Source: Pseudomonadota bacterium (GTDB taxonomy: Bacteria > Pseudomonadota > Gammaproteobacteria > Burkholderiales > Burkholderiaceae_B). From it: DNA of 13,728 bases. The translations under genes were made by a program, and so were the position numbers. The DNA lies in assembly GCA_023427945.1 (NCBI GenBank), contig JAEYZR010000170.1, forward strand, positions 1 to 13,728, read 5' to 3'. Positions 1 to 7,647 of the stretch are shown one piece after another. How positions within the stretch are numbered: position 1 is the stretch's first letter; the number at the start of each line of letters is the position of its first letter. The notes below the pieces were generated by a model that saw only the letters and a list, made by a program, of their open reading frames with translations, was not told the origin of the DNA and searched no databases.

Positions 1-881
1 GCGATAGCGCCACGACCGTTGACCGACTTCATGAGCTGGAAGAAATCGGAGCTGGGATCCACCACCAGGATATCGCTGGGTTTGGAGAACGCCGCACGAT
101 AGGCCTCCAGGCTCTTGTAGAACGTGAAGAAAGCGGGATCGCGATTGTAGGCCTGAGCGTAGATGGCACTTGCCTCGGCATCGCCCTCACCCATGATGGC
201 CTGCGACTTTGCATAGGCGGACGCGACGATTTCCTCACGCTGACGATCGGCGTTCGCACGCAACTTCTCGCTTTCCGCCGCACCGATCGAACGCAGTTCG
301 TTGGCCACGCGGGTACGCTCGGCCTCCATGCGCCGGTACACGGATTCCGAGATTTCCGGTGCAAATTCGATACGACGCAGACGCACGTCGACGATCTCCA
401 CACCCAGGTCGCCCGAACGGCGCTGCACGTTGGCAACGATCTCGGACATGACCTTGTCGCGCTCTGCCGAGACGACATCGCGCACGGTACGAACGTTGAC
501 GGCTGCGTTCAGCGCGTCACGTATGAGCGCCTGCAGGCGCTGCTGGGCAGCCGCCTGATTGCCCACGAACGTCACGTAGTACATACGGGGATCGGAAATA
601 CGCCATTTGACGTAGGAGTCGATCAGGAGGTTTTTCTTTTCTTTGGTCTGGATGCGTTCGGCATCCGTGGATTCGATCGTCAGGATGCGCTTGTCCAGCA
701 TGACGACGTTCTGGAACGGAGGGGGAGCCTTGAAATACAGGCCTGGCTCGCTCACGACACGACGCACTTCACCGAGGGTGAACTGCAGCGCGAAATCGCG
801 CTCGCGCACGATGAACACGCATGAGGACAACACAGCCAGGGCAATGACCAGACCAACGAGAACAGGGAAAAAGCGTTGCAT
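1..881 (-). CDS. hflC: HflC, FtsH-modulating SPFH/band 7 membrane protein (3' end cut by window edge)
   Basis: HflC pairs with HflK in a large inner-membrane SPFH complex, mostly on the periplasmic side, that surrounds and modulates the AAA protease FtsH. The frame is open for 293 codons from the ATG at 881 to the window edge. Family members have roughly 300-330 residues, so only the extreme C-terminus is missing. A single N-terminal membrane anchor (about residues 4-22) leads into FIVRERDFALQFTLGEV, typical of the band 7 domain entry. The SPFH domain follows, then an Ala/Glu-rich helical stretch (about 190-255). The start has a good GGAG ribosome-binding site 8 nt upstream (GGAGACTATTACT-ATG). 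It lies 19 bp after the hflK stop, so the two genes are co-transcribed. Oddly, residues 18-21 read LSSC, a lipobox-like sequence at the end of the anchor. Identification is firm from family features and from the hflX-hflK-hflC order. Confidence 0.95.
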   Translation of the reverse strand, partial: MQRFFPVLVGLVIALAVLSSCVFIVRERDFALQFTLGEVRRVVSEPGLYFKAPPPFQNVVMLDKRILTIESTDAERIQTKEKKNLLIDSYVKWRISDPRMYYVTFVGNQAAAQQRLQALIRDALNAAVNVRTVRDVVSAERDKVMSEIVANVQRRSGDLGVEIVDVRLRRIEFAPEISESVYRRMEAERTRVANELRSIGAAESEKLRANADRQREEIVASAYAKSQAIMGEGDAEASAIYAQAYNRDPAFFTFYKSLEAYRAAFSKPSDILVVDPSSDFFQLMKSVNGRGAI

Positions 882-900
882 AGTAATAGTCTCCGGTCTA

Positions 901-2232
901 TCAGCGGTTCGGGCGGTCACGTGTCAGCGCGTTGCTGTTCACGTTGTTGCCTGTCTGGCCAGCGTTGCCGGACGATGACGGTTGGGTACGGATCGGCACC
1001 TGGGGCACCGATGGCGTCACTGCACCGGGAAGACTCAGCGTGTTGTTGCCAGCCGCTGCACGCCCTGCGTCCTGCGCGCTCTGCTGCATGATCTTGTCCA
1101 AAGGCAGATACACCATATTGTTGCCATTGGCTGTATCGATCATGATCTTGCCGGAGCTCGAGAACACCTGCTGCATCGTTTCGAGATAGAGACGTTCACG
1201 CAAAATCTGAGGCGACTTCTCGTGCTCGCTCAGGATCGACGTAAAGCGTGCGGCATTACCCTGCGCATCGCCGACCACCTTGGCCTTGTAACCTTCGGCC
1301 TGCTCGATCATGCGGGCCTGCTGACCAGCTGCCAGGGGCACGATCTGATTGACGTAGGCTTCACCTTCGTTGATCTGACGCTCACGATCCTGACCTGCCT
1401 TCACGGCGTCATCAAACGCCGCCTGCACTTGTTCGGGCGGCTGGACGTTCTGAATGGCGACCGACTCCACCTGGATACCGGTGCTGTAGCGATCGAGGAT
1501 CTGCTGCATGAGTTTCTGCACGTTCAGTGCCACCTCGGTACGACCTTCGTACAGGACGAAGTCCATCCGCTGTTTACCCACGATCTCGCGCATGGCGGTT
1601 TCAGCCGCCTGGCGAACCGATTCATCCGGATCCCGCGTGTTGAACAGGTAATCGCGCGCACCGTCTCCGCCGCGCAGCCGATACTGGACCACGAATTGCA
1701 TGTCGATGATGTTCTCATCGGTGGTCAGCATGAGCGCTTCGTTGAGCATCTTGTTGTTGGCACTGCCCCTGAAGCCGACCTCGAACGTGCGCAACTGCGA
1801 CACGTTGACCAGTTCATGAGCCTGGATCGGATAAGGCATGCGCCATTGGAAACCGGCTGGCGTGGTTTTCACGTACTTGCCGAACTGCGTGATGACCGCA
1901 ACCTGACCTTCCTGAACGATGAAGAATCCACTTGCCAGCCATGCGCCGGCCAGCACGACAGCAATCACACCGCCGCCGATGCGCACGCTGCGCGGCGAAG
2001 GCGGCTCACCATTGCCACGACCGGACGGGCGGTTGAAACCACCGCCACCACCGTTTTTATTTCGACCGAACAGCGAGCCCAGGCGATTATTGAAATCGCG
2101 CCAGACTTCATCCAGATCAGGAGGGCCGTCCCCACGATTGCCGGAAGGTCGCCGAGGCGGTTCCGAGCCATTATTGTTACCACGCCCCCAACCTGGATCG
2201 TTGAGGTTGAACAGTTTAGTTATTCGACGCAT
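901..2232 (-). CDS. hflK: HflK, FtsH-modulating SPFH/band 7 membrane protein
   Basis: This is the partner of HflC in the HflKC complex that regulates FtsH proteolysis. The product is 443 residues with the family layout. A Gly/Asn/Pro-rich cytoplasmic N-terminus (about 1-80; GRGNNNG, NGGGGGFN) precedes one transmembrane helix (about 85-106). The SPFH domain begins at GFFIVQEGQVAVITQFGKY, a helical region follows, and the tail is low-complexity and Asn/Ser/Pro-rich. I chose the ATG at 2232 because GGAA lies 4 nt upstream (GTGGAAAACA-ATG). An in-frame TTG at 2244 would add only four residues. The chosen start overlaps the end of hflX by 13 bp, which suggests translational coupling. The stop is 19 bp before hflC. 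The call is well supported by sequence and neighbours; only the exact start is slightly open. Confidence 0.95.
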   Translation of the reverse strand: MRRITKLFNLNDPGWGRGNNNGSEPPRRPSGNRGDGPPDLDEVWRDFNNRLGSLFGRNKNGGGGGFNRPSGRGNGEPPSPRSVRIGGGVIAVVLAGAWLASGFFIVQEGQVAVITQFGKYVKTTPAGFQWRMPYPIQAHELVNVSQLRTFEVGFRGSANNKMLNEALMLTTDENIIDMQFVVQYRLRGGDGARDYLFNTRDPDESVRQAAETAMREIVGKQRMDFVLYEGRTEVALNVQKLMQQILDRYSTGIQVESVAIQNVQPPEQVQAAFDDAVKAGQDRERQINEGEAYVNQIVPLAAGQQARMIEQAEGYKAKVVGDAQGNAARFTSILSEHEKSPQILRERLYLETMQQVFSSSGKIMIDTANGNNMVYLPLDKIMQQSAQDAGRAAAGNNTLSLPGAVTPSVPQVPIRTQPSSSGNAGQTGNNVNSNALTRDRPNR

Positions 2233-3305
2233 TGTTTTCCACAATCTGACCGGCCTGCCGCTATTGCCCCGCGCAACGCCTCCAGACCAGCGCGCTCCGC
2301 AGCGCTTACAAACACCCGGGCAATCGTACCATGCGCATCGACCTCAACCCGTGGCTCAAGCCCTGCCAGATCAATCTTGTTGTAGACCAGGATCGTTGGA
2401 ATTTCTGCCGCGCCAATATCGCTCAGGACTTTGTTGACCTCGAATATCTGCTCATCGCGTTGCGGACTCGATGCATCGACCACATGTAACAGCAGATCGG
2501 CATGGACAGCCTCTTCCAACGTGGCGCGAAACGCAGCGATCAGGTTCGGCGGAAGGTCGCGAATGAAGCCCACCGTATCTGAAATCGTGATGGAGCCAGC
2601 GCCTTCGGACCAGATACGGCGCGTGGTGGTGTCCAAGGTCGCAAACAACTGATCGGCCACATACGTTCCTGCGCGCGTCAAGGCATTGAACAGGGTGGAT
2701 TTTCCCGCGTTGGTGTAGCCGACCAGCGACACCGACATCGATCCCCCACGTGCTCGCGCGCGACGCTGGGTCTTGCGTTGCCGCTCCACCTTATCCAGGC
2801 GCTCGCGCAGTAACTTCACCTTGTCACCGATGATGCGTCGATCCATTTCAAGCTGCGCTTCGCCAGGGCCGCGCATACCGATACCCCCACGCTGGCGTTC
2901 AAGGTGGGACCACATGCGTGTCAGCCGTGTTGCCAGGTGCTGCAACTGAGCAAGCTCGACCTGCAGTTTTCCTTCATGGCTCTTGGCGCGCAACGCAAAG
3001 ATATCCAGGATGAGCGCCACGCGATCAACCACCCGCAACTGGAATTGCGTTTCGAGGTTACGCTGCTGGGCAGGCGAAAGTGGCTGATCGAACAGCACGA
3101 TTTCGGCGTCATGCGCCTGGGCGATCAGAACGGCCTCCTGCAGCTTGCCCGAGCCGATGAAGTATTTGGCATCAGGCCTGTCGCGACGCACCTTCACTGT
3201 ATCGACGATTTCCGCACCGGCGCCACGCGCCAGCATGTCGAACTCTTCGGCGTGCGCAGCGTGGTCAGGGTCGGCCAGGTCTACGCTGATGATCAATGCA
3301 CGCAT
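2220..3305 (-). CDS. hflX: HflX, ribosome-splitting GTPase
   Basis: HflX is a translational GTPase of the TRAFAC/OBG-HflX branch. In E. coli it binds the ribosome E-site region and splits 70S or 100S particles after stress. The 361-residue product has an N-terminal HflX domain, with the family signature GGIGMRGPGEAQLEMDRR at about 140-157, and a helical linker at about 160-185. The G domain has G1 GYTNAGKS (196-203), G3 DTVG (243-246), G4 NKID (309-312) and a G5-like SAA (334-336). It is shorter than E. coli HflX (about 426 residues), mainly for lack of C-terminal sequence. The ATG at 3305 has a strong purine-rich site just upstream (GAGGGGGATGTC-ATG). The gene follows hfq after a terminator and overlaps hflK by 13 bp. 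It may be transcribed both by read-through and from its own promoter. Confidence 0.96.
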   Translation of the reverse strand: MRALIISVDLADPDHAAHAEEFDMLARGAGAEIVDTVKVRRDRPDAKYFIGSGKLQEAVLIAQAHDAEIVLFDQPLSPAQQRNLETQFQLRVVDRVALILDIFALRAKSHEGKLQVELAQLQHLATRLTRMWSHLERQRGGIGMRGPGEAQLEMDRRIIGDKVKLLRERLDKVERQRKTQRRARARGGSMSVSLVGYTNAGKSTLFNALTRAGTYVADQLFATLDTTTRRIWSEGAGSITISDTVGFIRDLPPNLIAAFRATLEEAVHADLLLHVVDASSPQRDEQIFEVNKVLSDIGAAEIPTILVYNKIDLAGLEPRVEVDAHGTIARVFVSAAERAGLEALRGAIAAGRSDCGKQCVE

Positions 3306-3430
3306 GACATCCCCCTCAGAGTGGCCTTCGTTGATGGGCGAATCCAGCGAAAGGCAGGTTCGAGCGTGTGGACACGGTTGAAGCGCGAGGCTGCCGAATG
3401 TGTCGTGGTTGAAAACCTGGAGGTGGCGTA

Positions 3431-3460
3431 ATCAGAGTGATTGGGCAAAGTATCAGTCAA
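3431..3460 (-). promoter_or_regulatory. Candidate sigma70-type promoter for hflX
   Basis: In the hfq-hflX gap, the minus strand reads TTGACT (3460-3455), 18 nt, then TCTGAT (3436-3431). That is 5/6 and 4/6 matches to the consensus -35 and -10. Transcription would begin near 3424 and give a leader of about 120 nt before hflX. A separate promoter makes sense because a terminator stands just after hfq. This is a pattern match only; the spacing is slightly long and the -10 is weak. Confidence 0.35.
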
Positions 3461-3530
3461 AAAGAGGATGGCATGGACGAGCGAATCGGTGCCGCGATCT
3501 GATGCATGGGTATTGTGAGGCGACCAACAC

Positions 3531-3568
3531 GAAAATGCCCGCCGACACCAGAGGCGCGACGGGCAAAA
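3531..3568 (-). terminator. Rho-independent terminator after hfq
   Basis: On the minus strand TGCCCGTCG (3565-3557) pairs with CGGCGGGCA (3544-3536) over 9 bp, with one G-U pair and a 12-nt loop, and TTTT follows (3535-3532). It starts about 24 nt beyond the hfq stop. In RNA from the plus strand the same stem has a C-A mismatch, so it fits the minus-strand direction better. It would end most hfq transcripts before hflX. The U-run is short, so partial read-through is likely. Confidence 0.75.
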
Positions 3569-3589
3569 TTGGCCAACATGCTACAGAAA

Positions 3590-3826
3590 TTACTCAGCGG
3601 AACTTTCCACAGGCAAATTGACGGCTTTCGCCGGTACGACGGTCGAAATGGCGTGTTTGTAGACCATCTGGGTCACGGTATTGCGCAAGAGTACAACATA
3701 CTGGTCGAAGGACTCGATATGACCTTGCAGCTTGATGCCGTTCACAAGGTAGATCGAAACAGCGATGTGCTCTTTACGGAGCGTGTTTAGAAATGGGTCT
3801 TGAAGAGTTTGCCCTTTATTGCTCAT
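3590..3826 (-). CDS. hfq: Hfq, RNA chaperone
   Basis: Hfq is the Sm-like hexameric RNA chaperone that matches small RNAs to target mRNAs and affects mRNA decay and translation. The 78-residue product begins MSNKGQTLQDPFLNTLRKEH, with the family-typical Q8, D9, P10, F11 and L12 of the proximal RNA-binding face. It contains the Sm1 stretch VSIYLVNGIKLQGHIESFDQ, and the Sm2 motif ends in YKHAIST. The C-terminal tail after the Sm core is short (about 13 residues, against about 35 in E. coli), which is common in betaproteobacteria. The ATG at 3826 has GGAG 8 nt upstream. The gene sits 160 bp after hisC and is followed by its own terminator, so it is probably largely monocistronic. The hfq-hflX-hflK-hflC order matches E. 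coli. Confidence 0.98.
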   Translation of the reverse strand: MSNKGQTLQDPFLNTLRKEHIAVSIYLVNGIKLQGHIESFDQYVVLLRNTVTQMVYKHAISTVVPAKAVNLPVESSAE

Positions 3827-3883
3827 TGGCCAGGCTCCAATATTTTTAGGTGGTAGTGGTGGTGAGAAGTGAATTCGTACTCT

Positions 3884-3932
3884 ACAGGGTTTTCCCAGGC
3901 GTTGCCAGAAACCGACACAGATCGAACCCTGT
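3884..3932 (-). promoter_or_regulatory. Inverted repeat in the hfq upstream region
   Basis: ACAGGGTT (3884-3891) and AACCCTGT (3925-3932) are perfect 8-bp complements separated by 33 nt, within the 160-bp gap between hisC and hfq. If transcribed toward hfq they could close a long-looped stem about 60 nt before the start codon. A CA-rich run (CACCACCACTACCACC) and an A/U-rich segment (TAAAAATATT) follow, immediately before the GGAG site. I saw no strong hfq promoter hexamers. In E. coli Hfq represses its own mRNA by binding the leader, so a structured leader is plausible, but the function here is inference. Confidence 0.35.
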
Positions 3933-3986
3933 CACGTCCCATGTAGACCAAGGGATGCGGCAAGAGGTTCAACACTAAAGCAAGTC

Positions 3987-5057
3987 TCAGGCCAGAATCT
4001 CCCGCAAAGCCCTGAGGAGTGCGTCATTCTGCGCATCGTTACCGACAGTGATGCGAAGAAATTCTTGAATACGAGCGTGTTTGAAGTGCCTCACAATGAC
4101 CTTGCGATCACGCAGTTGCGCAGCGATTTCGTTTCCTGCACGCGAACGGTGCCGTGCAAACACAAAGTTGGCCTGCGACGGAAGCACCTCGAAATCCAGG
4201 CGCTCAAGCGCCTGGGTCAGTTGCGCGCGACGGGTGATCACGTAGTCGCAGGCGTGGCGAAAATAGGCTTCGTCCTGCATGGCAGCCGTAGCACCTGCTT
4301 CGGCAATACGATCAATGGGATACGAGTTGAAGCTGTTCTTCACGCGCTCGAGCGCCTCTATCAGAGACGGCGAACCAATCGCATAGCCGACACGCAAACC
4401 TGCCAACGACCGCGACTTCGATAATGTATGCACGGTCAGCACATTCTCGTACTGGCCGACAAGCGCCACGGCTGAGGTTGCACCAAAATCCACGTAGGCC
4501 TCATCGACCACCACGACCGCTTGAGGGTTGTCCTGCACGATGGCCTGGACTTGATCGAGCGGCAAGGCAATGCCTGTAGGCGCGTTGGGATTCGGGAAGA
4601 TGATGCCACCGGCGGCGCGACCCGCTTGGGCAAACGCGGCAGGAGACAGACGAAAGTCGTCATCCAGCGCTACGGTTTCGTAATCGATATCGAAAAGGCC
4701 GCAATAGACCGGATAGAAGCTGTAGCTGATGTCGGGAAAACGCAGCGGTCCATGCTCATGCTTGAGCAGCCCGACAAACACATGGGCGAGCACTTCATCC
4801 GAACCATTACCGACGAACACCTGATTCGGTTTCACGCCGTGATGGGCAGCGATGGCCGCACGCAATCGTTCGGACGACGGATCAGGATACAGCCGCAGCG
4901 CGTCGTTGACCGCATCGTTCATTGCCGCCAGGGCGCTGGGCGCGGGACCCAGAGGATGCTCGTTGGTGTTGAGCTTGACCAGATCGGCGACCTTGGGCTG
5001 CTCGCCCGGGACATAAGGATCCAGGCCAGCGACCACAGGGCTCCAATAACGACTCAT
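3987..5057 (-). CDS. hisC: Histidinol-phosphate aminotransferase
   Basis: HisC is a cytoplasmic, PLP-dependent fold-type I aminotransferase. It converts imidazole acetol phosphate and glutamate to L-histidinol phosphate and 2-oxoglutarate in histidine biosynthesis. The 356-residue length is normal. Visible motifs are LNTNEHPLGPAP (29-40, substrate end), GNGSDE (83-88, PLP phosphate region), PNPNAPTG with N158, VVVDEAYVDF with D185 and Y188, the Schiff-base lysine K214 in TLSKSRSLAGLRVGY, R222 in the same motif, and the C-terminal substrate-carboxylate arginine R335 in FLRITVG. The ATG at 5057 lies 13 bp after the der stop, with a GAGG overlapping that stop. This suggests it is the distal gene of the ndk-der operon, away from any main his operon. 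A second hisC copy elsewhere is possible. Activity on a related amino acid such as phenylalanine cannot be excluded. Confidence 0.93.
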   Translation of the reverse strand: MSRYWSPVVAGLDPYVPGEQPKVADLVKLNTNEHPLGPAPSALAAMNDAVNDALRLYPDPSSERLRAAIAAHHGVKPNQVFVGNGSDEVLAHVFVGLLKHEHGPLRFPDISYSFYPVYCGLFDIDYETVALDDDFRLSPAAFAQAGRAAGGIIFPNPNAPTGIALPLDQVQAIVQDNPQAVVVVDEAYVDFGATSAVALVGQYENVLTVHTLSKSRSLAGLRVGYAIGSPSLIEALERVKNSFNSYPIDRIAEAGATAAMQDEAYFRHACDYVITRRAQLTQALERLDFEVLPSQANFVFARHRSRAGNEIAAQLRDRKVIVRHFKHARIQEFLRITVGNDAQNDALLRALREILA

Positions 5058-5070
5058 GCTGGGTAAAGCC

Positions 5071-6462
5071 TCAAATATAAGGATTGTTTGACGATTTGAA
5101 TTCGACGCGTAACGGCGTGCCGTTCAACTTGAATGCTTCGCGGAATCGCGTTTCGAGATACCGCCGATAGGTGTCGCCCACGCCGTCCAGCGCATTGCCG
5201 TGAATCACGATAAGCGGAGGATTCTGGCCGCCCTGGTGCGCATAACGCATCTTGGGACGGAAAATCCCCTTGCGAGGCGGCTGTTGCTGCTCGACTGCGG
5301 CCTGCAGCTCGCGTGTCAGCTTGGGCGTGGACAGTTTGGCAAAAGCGGCCTTGTGTGCCTCGTCGATGGACTTGAGGACGGTGGCCACCCCCTGCCCTGT
5401 CAGCGCGGACATGGTGTGCACGCGCGCGAAGGACAGGAAACGCATCTTGCGCCGGAATTCCCGTTCGATACGCTCACGCTGGTCGTCGTCCAGACCGTCC
5501 CATTTGTTGATCGCGACCACGACGGCACGGCCGGTTTCCAGGACAAACCCGGCGATGTGCGCATCCTGATCGGACACCTCGGATTGCGCATCGATCATGA
5601 GCAACACGACGTTGCTCGCTTCGATGGCCTGCAGGGTCTTGATGACCGAAAACTTTTCGATGGCTTCAAATACTTTGCCCCGCTTGCGCAGGCCGGCCGT
5701 ATCGATCAGCGTGTAACGTTTGCCGCCGCGGTCGAAATCGATTTCGATGGCGTCTCGCGTCGTCCCTGGCATGTCGAAAGCGATCACCCGCTCTTCGCCC
5801 ATCAGGGTATTGATCATGGTGGACTTGCCCACGTTGGGTCGTCCCACGATGGCAAGCTTGATCCGATGATCGTGCGGCAGATCGGGCATCTCCGGCACGT
5901 CAGCCAGGTCGCCGCTTTCCGTCAACAACGGGCGCTCGTCTTCTTCGTCCGACTGCACGACCGGTTCGCCCAGCCCCTGAAGGGCGAGCGCAATGAGGTC
6001 GACCACCCCATCGCCGTGCGCAGACGAGATAGGATGAGGTTCACCCAAGCCCAGCTCATGGAAGTCGGCAGCGGCACGCTCTCCCCTGCCCTCAGCCTTG
6101 TTGACCGCAAGCACCACGCGCTGGCTGGTACGGCGCAGCAATCTTGCAATGTCGTGATCGTGACCGTTCACGCCGGCACGACCATCCACCAGAAAGATGA
6201 CCACGTCGGCCTCGGCAATGGCCTGCTTGGTCTGCAGCGCCATCTGCAGCAGGATGCCGTCCTTGGCCACCGGCTCAAAACCGCCCGTGTCGATCACGAT
6301 GAAGGGAATGTCGCCTGTGCGGCCCTCGCCGTAGTGACGGTCGCGGGTCAGCCCCGAGAAATCGGCGACAAGCGCCGACCTTGACCGGGTGAGACGATTG
6401 AACAAGGTCGATTTCCCAACGTTGGGACGACCGACCAGAGCGACTACAGGCTTGAAAGACAC
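5071..6462 (-). CDS. der: Der (EngA), double-GTPase ribosome assembly factor
   Basis: Der is an essential GTPase with two tandem G domains and a C-terminal KH-like domain. It acts in late 50S subunit assembly. With the GTG start at 6462 it has 463 residues, the usual size. G domain 1 has GRPNVGKS (11-18), DTGG (58-61) and NKAE (121-124). An acidic linker (DEEDERPLLTE) follows. G domain 2 has GRPNVGKS (207-214), DTAG (254-257) and NKWD (319-322). The KH-like region ends in FKSSNNPYI. I chose GTG because family members begin at (M/V)SFKPVVALVGRPNVGK. The in-frame ATG at 6516 would add 18 unrelated residues and overlap bamB by 35 bp. No clear ribosome-binding site precedes the GTG, so coupling to bamB (19 bp upstream) is likely. 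Function is certain, start less so. Confidence 0.95.
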   Translation of the reverse strand: MSFKPVVALVGRPNVGKSTLFNRLTRSRSALVADFSGLTRDRHYGEGRTGDIPFIVIDTGGFEPVAKDGILLQMALQTKQAIAEADVVIFLVDGRAGVNGHDHDIARLLRRTSQRVVLAVNKAEGRGERAAADFHELGLGEPHPISSAHGDGVVDLIALALQGLGEPVVQSDEEDERPLLTESGDLADVPEMPDLPHDHRIKLAIVGRPNVGKSTMINTLMGEERVIAFDMPGTTRDAIEIDFDRGGKRYTLIDTAGLRKRGKVFEAIEKFSVIKTLQAIEASNVVLLMIDAQSEVSDQDAHIAGFVLETGRAVVVAINKWDGLDDDQRERIEREFRRKMRFLSFARVHTMSALTGQGVATVLKSIDEAHKAAFAKLSTPKLTRELQAAVEQQQPPRKGIFRPKMRYAHQGGQNPPLIVIHGNALDGVGDTYRRYLETRFREAFKLNGTPLRVEFKSSNNPYI

Positions 6463-6481
6463 GATGTATTTGAACGAAAAA

Positions 6482-7645
6482 TCAGAACTGTGCGTCAAGC
6501 ATGACCAGATTGCCATTGCCTGTTTGCACGAGAACGCCGCGAGGCGTAGAAATCAGCGGGGAAACGATCGCCCCGCCGCCGACAGAAAGCCTACCGAGCA
6601 ATTGCCCATCGCCAGCCGACAGCATGTGTACGTAACCCGCGTAGTCACCGACGGCCAGTGCGCCGCCCAGGACGGCAGGTGCGGTCACCTGGCGATTGCG
6701 CAAGGCAGATTGCTTCCAGATGTTTGTACCATTATCCAGCGTGAAACCGTTCACGATACTTTGCTGATCTGCGGCATAGGCAAAACGCTCGTCCAGGGAC
6801 ATGCCGGTTGCGCTGGAGAAATCCTTGGCCCACAAGGAGCGTCCGCCCTGCGTAACATCAAAGCAGGTGATGCGGCCCTGATAGGCAACCGCGCACAACA
6901 GCGGCCCGACCATGCGGGGCGCACCCACGACATCCGTCAAGCGTTCGAGATCACTGCCTCCACGGGGCGTTGCAACCGTTCCTTCCCACTGCACGTTGCC
7001 CGTTGCGGCGTCAATGGCAAGCAGCTTGCCGCCTGGCAGTCCGGTGATCACCAGCCCTTCGACCATAGCCAGCTGCGACGGTGCCTGCAAGGCCAGGGCC
7101 GGGCCCGGACGCTGCAGACTCCAGACACGATCGCCGGTGGCGACGTCGAAGGCCTGGATACGGTAGTCGCCGCTGCGCACAACGACCAGGTTGTAGCCCA
7201 CGGCTGGCGGAATGCTGACGTTGCTGGTGGCACGAGTCTTCCACTTCAGCGCGCCGGTGTCGTCATAGGCAAAGATCTGTCCGTCCAGCGAAGCCACGAC
7301 AGTGGTGGTGCCATCGCTGCCAACGCCAGCGGACAGCTGCGTGTCGGCATTGGCCCGCCAGCGTTCGGCACCGGTCTGAAGATCGAACTTGCCCACTCGG
7401 CCGTTCGGCGTTGCGGCATAGACTGCGTCATCGACGACCACGGGTGCGAATCCGGTTCCTGAACCACTGCCGATAGACGTCTTCCAGATTTCGCGCAGGT
7501 TGATCGACGCTTTGTATTCCGTCAGATCTGCGGGTTTGTTACGCCCGTCGTCGGAGGAGAAGATCGAGCACGCCGATAGCGCCAGGATGGCGCAGCCGGT
7601 CAGGACCAGACGGTTCAAACGGAGATTCGATAGCATTGTCTTCAC
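6482..7645 (-). CDS. bamB: BamB, outer-membrane protein assembly lipoprotein
   Basis: BamB is the beta-propeller lipoprotein of the BAM complex, which inserts beta-barrel proteins into the outer membrane. The 387-residue product has a signal peptide ending in lipobox LSAC, with the acylated Cys at residue 26. The +2 residue is Ser, which fits outer-membrane sorting. PQQ-type propeller blades follow, with recurring patterns such as GKFDLQTGAERW, AFDVATGDRVW and AIDAATGNVQW. The GTG start at 7645 is preferred because GGAG lies 7 nt upstream (GGAGCCTGATT-GTG). The ATG at 7636, three codons in, is too far from that site. The GTG is only 2 bp after the yfgM stop, and the ribosome-binding site lies inside yfgM. 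The yfgM-bamB-der order is the conserved one, so the assignment is firm. Confidence 0.96.
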   Translation of the reverse strand: MKTMLSNLRLNRLVLTGCAILALSACSIFSSDDGRNKPADLTEYKASINLREIWKTSIGSGSGTGFAPVVVDDAVYAATPNGRVGKFDLQTGAERWRANADTQLSAGVGSDGTTTVVASLDGQIFAYDDTGALKWKTRATSNVSIPPAVGYNLVVVRSGDYRIQAFDVATGDRVWSLQRPGPALALQAPSQLAMVEGLVITGLPGGKLLAIDAATGNVQWEGTVATPRGGSDLERLTDVVGAPRMVGPLLCAVAYQGRITCFDVTQGGRSLWAKDFSSATGMSLDERFAYAADQQSIVNGFTLDNGTNIWKQSALRNRQVTAPAVLGGALAVGDYAGYVHMLSAGDGQLLGRLSVGGGAIVSPLISTPRGVLVQTGNGNLVMLDAQF

Positions 7646-7647
7646 AA

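Noticed and set aside
982..2385. 467-codon open frame on the plus strand opposite hflK and the end of hflX
   Set aside because: It is antisense to clear SPFH and HflX coding sequence and its translation has no recognisable domain. Long antisense frames are expected here because Leu TTA/CTA and Ser TCA codons are rare in this GC-rich genome.
3905..3940. GGTTCGATC on the minus strand upstream of hfq, resembling a tRNA T-loop
   Set aside because: The flanking stem does not pair over five bases, the C61 position is wrong, and there is no acceptor or anticodon arm nearby. No tRNA or attachment site is supported.
5200..6384. 394-codon open frame on the plus strand opposite der
   Set aside because: It is antisense to both G domains of Der and shows no protein family features.
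6389..7462. 357-codon open frame on the plus strand opposite bamB
   Set aside because: It is antisense to the BamB propeller repeats; its apparent repetitiveness only reflects those repeats.
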